From assembly GCF_000006565.2 (NCBI RefSeq), contig NC_031469.1, positions 1,417,744 to 1,481,743 on the forward strand: 64,000 bases of DNA. The letters are read 5' to 3'. This DNA comes from Toxoplasma gondii ME49. Lineage: Eukaryota; Apicomplexa; Conoidasida; Eucoccidiorida; Sarcocystidae. Below are positions 35,132 through 45,603 of this stretch, one piece after another. The translations under genes were made by a program, and so were the position numbers. Each line of letters opens with the position of its first letter. The first letter of the stretch is position 1. A model generated the notes under the pieces. The model was not told the origin of the DNA. It ran no database searches and saw nothing but the letters and a program-made list of their open reading frames with translations.

Positions 35132-37435
35132 GCTGATGGTCTGCTGGGAAGGAAGATGTCAGGAAGGGACGGCAGCGTTACCTGACAAGCAAAACTGAAA
35201 ATCCGGCAGGTTCTCAAAGAAACCTCAATCGGGTCTCTCTGACCTTCAGCCAGTTAGTTTATTACGTGGGGCTCATCCGCAGTGCCTCGTTCCAGGTTGT
35301 GCTACAAATATAAGCGAAGACACCCACGTCTTGTTGGCCGTGACGAACTATAAAAAAAAGTGCCACAGCATATGCAGATTCGGAAAAACAAAAATTTCTC
35401 GTCACTGAAGAAGACTGACTACAGTTATCACCGCAAATAAGTTTCCGCCACGGTCAAACAGCTCGAGCACTGTGAACCGTTCTTGCGCGTGTTTGCTTCA
35501 GAGTCGAAACCGAAGTGGCGGAGTGTGCGCCGCTATGTCTTCCATGTAGGGCTTCCAGCCAGCTTCGGCTTTTCTCACTTTTCTTTTGGCGGTGACTCCA
35601 AAGCATCCGCAGTTGGCACGCCCACACCGAGCGTAGAAATGTATCTTGTTATCAAAACTCAGTTATTCGTGGCACGCAAAGAGAACATCAGGCTCGCTTT
35701 TTTTCCGATACCTCGCATTGTCGCATGGCACGCGGTCCCCTCCATGCTGCATCCACACATCATCCGCATTTCGGCAATGCATCGGCTCCGGCTACGCAGA
35801 AGGAAGAGGAGAACAATGAAAAAACCGATCAAAAACGCCGAAAACTGCGTTAAGAGTCCGCAAGTCGGAAATGTGGGAGGAAAGCTGACTTGTCTTTCCT
35901 GCAAGTCACCTGGGAGATGTGTTGGGTGGGGGCCCATACGCATTGTTTTGTTTCGGCAATATCCGGAGTCTACAGCGAAACGATGTACTGACGGCTAGAC
36001 TTTGCTCTCTAGTGTCGCCGCATTATCCATATACTGGTACTCCGTATCCATAGTCTCATTACCATATAGCATCGAACAATCTGATTGAACAAGCTCTTCA
36101 GACACGAGCGTAGAAAATCACGCGTATTTTTTTGTTTTCGCTACATCGCTAAGGGCAGCCGAAATAGTTTGACTAGATTGTTCTCCCTTCCCAACAGGCC
36201 ATAGTACGTAGGTTCAGTCCGTCATCTGCCTTCTAGAGATTGTCAGCACAGGAGGAATACGGCTGAATCCAGCGACAAGACAGGTAGAGGTGAGAGGTAA
36301 TGCATGTGTTGCGCGGGCGCCCACACCACTTCCAGTTCGTGTGAATTCGTAGTCATCAAGCTGACGTCTATGCAGTCAACTAAGTCAGTCGCTCCATATG
36401 AGTACGCACGTCATCATTTCGCCAACGAAACGAAGTCCAGAAGTGGCACTGAGAAGTGTAGGTGTGTCACTCGAGGCAGCAGCAAATGAAGAAGAACTGC
36501 GGTGTCTACTCTTCAATCCTTGAGCTGCGCATCTGTGCATGTTCCAGCGAGAAGAATCTCGAAGGCGAGACATGGTCCCCAGTGTTTATAATAAGAGACT
36601 ACTCCACAGGAACGATTAATAATGACAAATATCTTGTGATCTTTGAGAGCATGGAGCATCACTGTGTGGCCGCGTCCCTGTCGGTAAAGTATGAACAGTC
36701 CGATCCTCTCGCTGTTTATCTTTCCACCGGTAGTCATGCTGCACACTCTGTCAAATTCCATAGGTAGAATTCTACATCTCGACATCAGAGAGGATCTACG
36801 ATGCAAAACTGCAGTTTCGAAAGTGTGCACATCACTATGGCCCATATTCGGTATAGGAAGAACCCATAAAGGTTCGCCACCCGGACAAAGTATACAGGGG
36901 GTGACGGACGGTAAGGGAACAACTACGCGCCTTCACGTTTCCGTACTAAAGCACAGGCAAGCTTCAGACAAAAAACCGCTGGCTGGTGCCTTATTTTTAT
37001 GCATCATTCCTCTGTGTCCATTGGTAATAATGTGGGAACTTAGAGCTATGTTTTCTCTGCGCTTTTTCGCCTCCAGTCGCTCAACGCATGCATCCATACT
37101 CTATCTAGCTTGCAGCTCACGTCCGTTGCAACAATTGAGATCGTAGAATTAGAAAGGAAATACGTAATCCACAAACATACAGACTGGTAAAACACGGGCT
37201 TGTTGCCCACGGTTTATGTCAATTCACCAAGAAGAAACTTTTTGTCAAAGATATACCGATTCGTGCGAGGGTTGTGCTCTGTGTGTCAGGACAGAGATTC
37301 AGCCTCCTTACCAAGTTCTTGTTTTTTTCAATTAGAGACAAAGGCGCCTCTGTCTTGTTGCGCAGGGTGTCAGCTGGTGAAACGCCCTCGCTGTCAGGGC
37401 CTTATAAATGTGTGTTGGTATTTCGTGTTAGCACT
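35132..37435. other. Divergent promoter region with one weak exon candidate
   Basis: Between the - strand GLTP and the + strand gene at 37436. One candidate + strand exon, about 36356-36460, has an acceptor (gtgaattcgtag) and donor T|GTAGGT and encodes IKLTSMQSTKSVAPYEYAR and more; its phase would fit the acceptor at 37396 just before the next gene, so it may be an upstream exon. A - strand hydrophobic stretch near 35850 is unsupported. Confidence 0.35.
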
Positions 37436-39397
37436 ATGTCTCGAACAGTGAAAGATTCTATGAATCCTCTTACGTGGGAGTACCGCTTACACGGCAGCTG
37501 CTTCTCGCAGATACGCGACCCCGGAGGGAATGGACGCGAGGCTCACTCCCTAAAGTATGAGGATAACGAGTACGAATACAAGTACGTTAGAGGAGCTCAC
37601 TTCAGGTTATTTCCGGGTGATTCTCACATCACGTCTCCATCGTGTATTCGTCGATATTTTCTGAGGATGTGCCCCAAAAAGTCTGCTGGACTCAGTGTTT
37701 ATCCTGTCTCAGTCAGAATGGCCACCGTTAGGTGGAGGTACTGTGGTCAATTCCTTCCGTGGAAACTCGCATAATCGCACAGTTCAACCCGGGATGTTTA
37801 CTGCGTTAAAAACGAAATACTTTGGCTCCGTGCGCCTCCATACCTTCACCAATTTAGGGTCCCTGTTGTAGGGTGTCGCCTTGCGTGTTAGATACTGTCA
37901 AATTTTCATATATAGCATATCATACGTGGCTGGATGACTACATTTTGTTTTCATCAATGGTTTTTGTAGCCTTTTTTTATGTTGCATGGTGGAGTTGAGC
38001 CAGGTATTATCACCATTTTGCATATCATGAACGAGTTGACCTACTCCATACGGAGTCCGTGCAGGTCAAGCAGCAATACCCATCATAAACGAGCAACGCA
38101 CCGGGACAACCCTAGAATTCATTTCGTTTTTACCATGTGTCTTTTTCTGTGATAATCTCGCACCCAAAGCTGTTCGCTTCATAGAATCAGTTCAGAAGCA
38201 CCTGCCTACACCGTTTGTTCTGCTGACTATGGTGGCTCGTTGCAGCCTCGTGCACACGCACTATATATCCTCTGTGTCCAATAGTCCATTTGCAGTTATG
38301 CTTATACTGAGGAGTCAAGTATGTACAAACCGTACAAGGATTAATTATGTTCATTTGTGAATCTAAGGTGATTCTCGTTTAGTCGCGGTCCGAGACGTTC
38401 ATTCACGGGCTCTTTGTGTGTCGCCCCTTTACATAATGCGAGCTAATGCTGAAGAAGCAATGTCTGAAGTTAGGGAGCTCGTCCTGCGATAGGAATCCCG
38501 CATGAGTTTCGAAGAACTTGGTTCTAAGACGTGATCAATTCAAAGTGATGGTTCTCCTACTTTAACGTATTTCGTCTGAATGTGCTTGCCCTTGCTCTTT
38601 TCCAGAGACGTCACCCTAACCAAGAAAGTGAGTCTTGCATTGAGATCGCCCTTCCAAGAGCCTCCCACTATCCAGGAAAATGATCATACTTCTAAAGCGT
38701 CTTCTTGTCTAACTTGTGGTGTTCAATGCAGCAGTACGACCTCTACAGAGAACAGCTAAAGAAAAACCCGCGGAAGTTTATTGACGAGGACTACATGTAC
38801 AATGTTTTGCAACTGCAGCAGACACCCGGCTGGGAGCAGTACTACATTTACCCGTACGTACACTCGGCAGTTGTGGTGGCATACTAGAAGGCCTACTGTC
38901 TTGTGAAAACATTGTTTAAAACTTACGTGTCACAGATGGAGAACACACGACAGTATCGGATGTGCTCATTAACAGCTCCTAAACAGCATCCTCCTGAAGG
39001 CTATCGTATTACGGATGAACGTCTCAAGGAGCGAAAGGCTATACTTAACATAGATGTCGAACATTTTCAAGTGGCATCGTGTAATCGAGAGAAATGGACC
39101 ATCATATAGTGGAACACAGAGTCTGTGGTCCAGAATAGATAACGGAACTGTCCACTGACGTTGCATATCGCGGTGTCGTCAGACGCCGTTTACTGTGAGC
39201 TCCACTATGGAAAAGGGCCGTACTGGAAAAAACATCTCACCACCAAAAACACAAACTGAATAAATTCCGGGCGTTGACAGCATTTCCCTTCTACTCAACG
39301 AAGTATTTGGTTGTCTGCCGAATCCATGCTGCAGGATGAACCCCCATGTGCTGTGTTTACGCCGCCCAAAACGACCGTCACCGAGGGGCAGCAGTAA
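37436..39397 (+). CDS. Small unidentified protein, five exons
   Basis: Predicted exons: 37436-37581, 38606-38627, 38732-38857, 38936-39070, 39335-39397, giving 163 residues. Start MSRTVKDSMNPLTWEYRLHG; exon 2 is only 22 bases (DVTLTKK); exon 3 is charged and helical (YREQLKKNPRKFIDEDYMYN); exon 4 has PKQHPPEGYRITDERLKERK; exon 5 ends VFTPPKTTVTEGQQ. The third donor is ambiguous: TAC|GTACAC keeps exon 4 in the protein-like frame, whereas the stronger GTACGT four bases earlier would end the protein after 12 more codons. The donor at 39071 (GTGGCA) is weak. No signal peptide or membrane segment. The size and charged helices resemble small accessory subunits of mitochondrial complexes, but I found no specific match and that is only a guess. 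Confidence 0.6.
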
Positions 39398-40111
39398 CGC
39401 GAGTGGCACTGTTTTGAAGACATAACTTCAAGGCTTTATCAAGCTATCCCGAGCACTGGAATATACTCGATTACAAACTTTCTGAAGGATGTGTCGTTTT
39501 CGTATCTGTTGCAGTCGTGAAAAACTGTGGAACGAGACTTCCTGCTGTGTCCCCGGTAACAGAATAAAGAACAACAAATGTCCGTACATGTTCTTTGATT
39601 GCATGGCTTTACGACGTATTAGTGTCAACATATTGTGCTCTGTCATCTCACACAATAGTGTCAATTGCATGTATACATACCAAGTTGCACACAGGTTGTT
39701 TCTCAGGGTCATTCCTTCCCCAGGAAGAACATTTAATATTGTAAGTGCATTGTTGGCAAATCTCTGACCCGCAAACCATGAATGAGGAACCAAGATTCCC
39801 GCAAACCGATCAATCCAGAAGGAGTCCATGAAGTAAGCTCCAAAGTGGCTGGCTCCCGCAAGCGGTCAGCAGATGCGCGCAACCTGGTACCAGTGTCATG
39901 GATGGAGATATGAATGCACGGGAGAAATAGAAGGCCAGCTCGGATGTGGGCGGTCACCAGTGACGTATATGCGGAGAAATAACACAGCAATGAAATCCAC
40001 AGACCTATAGATAACAGTATTCTGAGCGTTAGCGTAGACCCTAGGAGATCGACAGTACCATAGGTAACTGCATTATCTGCAATTCGGTATACAGCCGACC
40101 GAAATCAATTC

Positions 40112-40837
40112 ATGGACGCAAACACGAGTCGTGGCACGATGACAGTCCACGATCATTGTGACGTTCGGTATCCAGGGCGGTGTCGATTTTTGCTGGGTTG
40201 GACTCGTCCAATGCCCATTTCTGATTCCACGGGTAAACGCCAATCCGGAATACCGGGCTGTTGGAGGCCCTGTATCGTGCGTTGCCACCACAATTTAAGG
40301 CCCCTGACGGTACGCGCTCAAAGGCACTTTAAGTAGTGAACGGTCAATTTTGTGGCTCACGTATTTTTTTACTGATGCATTAGCAACCCGTGTGACTGCA
40401 ATAGCGGAGTCCCTGCGCACCAGAGCATCCTTGGTGCCCTGGTTGTATGTCATGTGGTCTGCAATATTTTTCGTTGCCGGATTAGCATTAGAGCAGGTGA
40501 GGTCTGTCTCCTTTATCAGAAAACCGGTGAACCGCACGTGGAATTTTCTGCGTCGCCACAGGAGTTGGAGGACCACGAGGGTTGGATGTCCGCCTCGGTC
40601 TTGTTATGCCAGACGCTAAACTATGGAGATTCACATAAACTGTTGATGGAATTTCATGGAGTATCAACATGTTATGGGCCACACAAACTTCCCAGCAAAG
40701 TCATGCAGCGGCTGACAACACCATTTCCAAATCGTAGTTATTGTTGCCTTCTTTTTATCCCTCAAAGACGAAAACGCAGCCATCAACAACGCTGTCTTCC
40801 TGTGCTCGTCTGTATCCATCGAAATTGTTCACCGTGA
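40112..40837 (+). CDS. Small single-membrane-segment protein, three exons
   Basis: Predicted exons: 40112-40232, 40384-40496, 40613-40837, phase-consistent, 152 residues. Exon 2 has strong splice sites (actgatgcattag; CAG|GTGAGG) and holds one membrane segment (LVPWLYVMWSAIFFVAGLAL, about residues 58-77). Exon 3 opens with TLNYGDSHKLLMEFHGVS. The last 30 residues are basic and less convincing; a further intron there is possible. The N-terminus (MDANTSRGTMTVHDHCDVRY) is not a classic signal peptide. Function unknown. It is convergent with the PUBL-like gene to the right. Confidence 0.55.
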
Positions 40838-41743
40838 GGCATCCTCGGACGGCAGCGGTTCCAGTTGCACGCAAGCGTCCAAGTCGCAACAGAGAATCAC
40901 AGAAACGTGGAAATGTACTACTGACGTTTCTCGACAAAACTCCCTGCACAGGGTGTTGCCGCCTCGTCTCTCTGGACGAATCTCGGACCTCTCGCCTCCC
41001 CACGACCGATAACAGGAGTTCCTCTAGCTGGTATCTAGTGTGTGCATTGAGCCGTCAGATTCGGTTTGCTTCCGACAGGAGACGGATCGACACAAAAACA
41101 ATCACCTTTACTGCGCCAGCCTCTGAGTCTGTCGAGAATTATGTCTTATAAATGTTCATTTGCGACAAAACCCTCAATAGACAGGAGGCGATGCCATGCA
41201 CTTCTGTGAGGTCAACGGACTTTCAAGTCATCATACCTATATGCCTGGGCTCCAGCGAAGGGATTCTCGTTGTCCCATAAGCATTTGACACATTACCATG
41301 AGAAAACCCGGCGGGGAAGTTTCACTACGCTCAAGGGCGTCATGCGCCAAGTGCTACACACACGCCAATGGCTGATGAAAAGGCGCCCATACATCCTTTG
41401 TGGATGAAAGTTAATTCAACAGTTTATCTCCCCAATTATTCCTGAGTGACAGCCCATCCTTAATCGACGGCATCACATAAGTTAAGCTGTCAAAATGGAC
41501 GTCCTCTTTGTCGCCTAGCGTGTTGACCCATCTTTCCGGCGCACACATCGCCAGTAGGATTGAAGTTCGCCTCAACGGACTAGTACAGTGCAAGCATACA
41601 TGACGGGCGCGATCCGCAGTCTGTCCAGAGAAAAACGGTCCTTGCGGAAGCGCAGCGGCTTGGAGTGGAATAAGTACAACACTTCGAGCAGTGGATGCAT
41701 TCCGCTGCAAGGGCCCTCTTGCTGCCCAGAACAGGAGCATCAT
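40838..41743. other. Convergent intergenic region
   Basis: 3' flanks of the + strand gene ending at 40837 and the - strand gene ending at 41744. No exon supported. Confidence 0.5.
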
Positions 41744-43734
41744 TCATGCGCCTCCTCGGAGTCTGAGGACAAGGTGCAGCACTGAGTTTTCCTGAAACAA
41801 GTACCCAGTAAACAGGGCGCTGCTGCGTTGCTAACTCGTACCAGCAGACAAGGACTTGTACCCCTCGAGAACGCCGAATGATTCAGGCGACAACAACAAC
41901 TCATGAATTCATGTTGTGAAGGAGCCTGTGGGCTCACGTTCCAAACACGAAAATATGACAACGTCTCTGAAAATATTTTACAGAAAATTGCTATGACCGC
42001 TAAGGTTTTATTCACCATATATATTCTCCATGACTCATTATCCTCCTCCTCCCCGTGCTATGTCAGATGAGTCCCGCCTTCCATCTCGCTGCACTTACTC
42101 TCGGTGCTGTTCGTGTAGCGAGACTTGTTATGAAGCCAAGATGCTGGACAGACGCATTGTTGCCCGGCCCCGTTCCGGCCAATTACGAACGGCTACACAA
42201 TTGGACGTGACACCAGGACTGCAATTCTTACCGAGAGATTGTAATCTTGGACTGTTTTCCCATTCTCCAGTTGTTTTCCGTTGAATACAAGACGCTGTTG
42301 GTCCACCGGGATGCCCTCACGTTGTTCTACACGACGTTTTATATCTAATATAGAGTCAGATCCTTGTACGTTGTCAAGCACGACAGTCTTCCCTGAAGCA
42401 ATGAGACGCGACGCGCATATGCTATAACCCATGCTGAAGCAGGTCTGTTGACGGACTTGTGATTATTTCTTCGGAATACCCGTATAGTTGCCCGCTGGTG
42501 ACGAGGACCGTAGCTACCACTCTCTGTGTTTAGCCTGTTATCGACACTTTGACTCCAGGCACACTAATCTTCGCCACATTGAAGCAAGAAAAAAACACGA
42601 ATATCTTATCCTTCTTGTGGCCAATGGCAATGCCGTAATGTGCACTTCGGAATCCCGTTGGAACATCTATAGGGAGGCTCCACAGTAGAAGCAGAGATTT
42701 ACCCTCAGCGGCTACACTGGCTCATAAAAGTATTCTCAATATTTTGAACGGACATGGCACGAGCTCTTGAGGTCTAGGCGAATGCAATCAGAGTTAATAA
42801 CGAGTCTGCATCCGTTGGTAGAGAGTATACATGCTACCATCGAAGGGAAGAAACCGTGTTTCCCGGCAAACAAAGAACGCCTTTGTTGGAGTCGCGGTTG
42901 GCAAGGACACAGAAAGACACGCTTCTTATGACCAGTGATACAGAAGTCTCGATCGACTGATTGGGACTGCGCGCATAAAAGGGCAAGGCCGAGTTAGCCA
43001 TATCCATATCAATCCTGTGTGCTGCATTCGTACTAAAACTCACCGCTCATTGTCTTGACTTGCAAGTTGAAGCCTCCGCGGACGCCAAGGAGCCACCGCA
43101 TTCCATCCGATGAGCAAGAATGTGCAGCGACACGGAAAGGGGATGTAGAAGATGATGGCAACGAGGAACTAACGGAAACCGCGGCACTCGGTACACTTGG
43201 CTTATCACCCCCGCCATCGTTGGTGATGCCCAGTTTAGGGGAGCGAATAAATGACACCGGCTGTCTCCATGCCAAGCGTCTGCTAGCAAACGCTAAAGGA
43301 ACAGAACCGTATGCTTCGCGAAGACCCCAAGCGGAAAAGCATGTCTTGCTGTCACCACGGCGGTAGCAGCTATTCCAGTAGGACGGAGCAGAGTGACGCG
43401 ATACCCATTCTCTCGGGAGATATTCCCTGTCAAGCGAATAGGATGGGAAAGAGATAGAGCGGCCAATACTTACAGGCATTCCTCCGTAAAGGTGGTCGGC
43501 GGGTGTTGAGGTGTCCCGAAGGAAATTCCCATGGCAACGTAGGCCAGCTGTCGGGACACCTACGGCACACACGCCGACGAATAGAGCCAACAAAATGGCT
43601 GAGGACGAAGAACATAGAGCCCTAGCTTTCGTGCATGGCTGGATAAAGTGGTATGAAAACTGCCTGCCCCGCAAAAAAAGCTGGAGAAGACTTGAGGGTG
43701 TCCCTGTTGATTGAGTTGTCTGGAGCGACGCCAT
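41744..43734 (-). CDS. PUBL: Plastid-type ubiquitin-like protein (PUBL-like), three exons
   Basis: Predicted exons: 43734-43044, 42392-42232, 41791-41744, all GT/AG and in phase, 299 residues. The C-terminal 78 residues are a ubiquitin domain: FNLQVKTMSGKTVVL, then REGIPVDQQRLVFNGKQLEN, then SVLHLVLRLRGG plus one Ala to be trimmed. Lys11 and Lys48 equivalents are kept; Lys63 is Glu; Met1 is Phe. In front lies a 221-residue extension with a hydrophobic segment (about 42-61, SSSAILLALFVGVCAVGVPT) followed by a basic, Ser-rich stretch. This is the bipartite leader of nuclear-encoded apicoplast proteins. Coccidia are known to carry such a plastid ubiquitin-like protein (PUBL), used in the SELMA/ERAD-like import across an outer apicoplast membrane. 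ATG 43734 was chosen; an in-frame upstream codon at 43776 exists. Cytosolic ubiquitin or NEDD8 are excluded by the leader, if it is real. Confidence 0.85.
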
Positions 43735-44219
43735 TTTAGACGCGCTGGCACACCTCACATACGCGCACATAAACAATAATCCATCATAGACACAGGAGAC
43801 GTCACCGACAATAGAAAAACTTGTTCTTTTGCGCGCAGGAATATTAGCATTTCTGACGAGACGGAACTCAACTCACGGAGACAACATGCAGGGAAAACGC
43901 ATTGACGCAGGAATACAAGACATGGACTACGCCAGGAAGTCTCTCTCTTCGACTGCCAACCAGTGTTAATTTTCCTCCAAAAAACAGCTGTCGTTGTGCT
44001 CGCAACTTGACGGGGGATTAATGCATTTCACTCTTGCAGATAGTTTTTCATGATACCGTCCAAGTGGTATGTCAGCATGAGCATGCATGCACCAGTTATT
44101 AGTACACGGTGGCAATGGCGCGGAAGTCGTTGTAAACAGGGTGGCTTTGCGTGGTCCTTTGTGGAGAACCGCTTGCACACGGGTGACGGTGAAAAAAGAA
44201 TATCTTCCGTAGCTTGTAA
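43735..44219. other. Promoter region of the PUBL-like gene
   Basis: Between two - strand genes; 5' flank of the PUBL-like gene and 3' flank of the gene ending at 44220. No exon supported. Confidence 0.45.
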
Positions 44220-45178
44220 TTAGCTTTCCAGTTGATCAAGCACCGTTATAAACGTCACACCGTGTGAAGAGGTGTTACCACAGCCTCCAGGTGCGTCACG
44301 TCGTTCTTCTTCGGGTGACTCCGAATTCGCCTCCAGTGGCAGCCTCTGCAATATTTGCCTGGCCGCTGTAAGAGGTTCACAAGTTCGTTTTGGCATGAGA
44401 GATGGCAGGGTCATTCTATTTGGCGACGAATAGAGAAGTTTGAGCTGGTATCGTCTCACCACTTTTGTGGTGGCTCTACTGTGGAGCGATTCTGGAACTA
44501 CACCGTCATACCGATAAGAGAGGCAGAGGGCACATTTTGAGGGCTGTGGATGCCGATGAGCCGATTGCGTGTGCTTCTTTCTGGGATCTTTTGACCGTAT
44601 ACAATAGATCGGGATGGTAGGCTGACTGCCCGATGGGTTGTACTCTAGGAGAAACGCCAACATACTATATGCGGATCGGACTCTGATGATGCCACCGTCG
44701 CGCTCGGAAGTGTCGCCTGGGGTTAACAGAAAAAATCGCCATCTTCATGCAACTCGTATTCCACTTAAACACGGAAGTGTCACATCATTGATGCGCACAT
44801 TAAGCCTGCGGATAGAAACTTGCAAGTACTGCTTGAAAAAAATGATACACTGTAGAACTGAAGTACTCAGCCATTTAAGTATAGTATTTGTAAACAGGTT
44901 TCGACGCTTCAGGCTCCCAGTTTCGACACTGTGAATGTGCATGGCCTCTCACCACTCAAAATTCTGTGCTTTCTGACACATTCCCCCTAGTTGTATGCTT
45001 AATTTAGAAGCGATGTAGACATTTTCAGCGCTCCCAGAGACGGTGGTCTCTCGGCAGCATGCACGCTACCAGAGGGAATAGCAAACAGCCGCCTGATGCT
45101 GCACTGCTGCACTCTATCCGTGTGGCCCATGTAAAAGAAGGCAACATAGTGGATGGACTTTTCTCTGTAGCTTCGGTT
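44220..45178 (-). CDS. Unidentified protein, C-terminal exons (partial)
   Basis: Exon 45178-45070 encodes YREKSIHYVAFFYMGHTDRV, ending RRLFAIPSG at a donor GTAGCG. The next exon starts at 44716 after a good acceptor (tctgttaaccccag) and continues in phase (DGGIIRVRSAYSMLAFLLEY) to TAA at 44220. Within it, a donor GTATAC near 44591 and a strong acceptor (gtgaacctcttacag) near 44360 are in phase, so the middle may be removed; the end is ARQILQRLPLEANSESPEEE to TFITVLDQLES. The start and upstream exons were not found and the acceptor before 45178 is poor. No family recognised. It is tightly packed behind the TRM13 3' end. Confidence 0.42.
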
Positions 45179-45603
45179 CTCTTCCAGGCATTAATTTTGG
45201 TAGTCGTGAGGCATGCGTATCCACAAAAAGAACCACTCCACTGTGCCGAAAACTTGACTTGCATCTTAATGCTCGGTCTGTAGTTCCCTGTTCCCCGCGT
45301 ATCAAGCAGGTTCCCTCCTGCGAGCCAATTGTTGAGACTCTTTCCTTTCGGTAGCTCGGCGAAAGGGCAGACTAATTGTGTCTTTTCTGCTATGGTGGTG
45401 GCTCTCCGTTAAGCCCACCAGTTTTTGAGCAACGTAATAGTGATCGACCAGAACAACAACTGACCCAAAGTGCACAAACGCATATTCTATATCCACAAAA
45501 AGCTTACTCACGCAGTGATCGTGCCCGTTAGCCGTCTTGAAAACACGCGAAAATGCATCACGCGGCTTTTTCGTGTATTTTCTGAATTGCGAGTTCGCTC
45601 AAG

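Noticed and set aside
38936..38972. Short last exon using the stronger GTACGT donor at 38854
   Set aside because: It ends after 12 codons, while the same bases in the other phase give 45 codons of clearly protein-like sequence.
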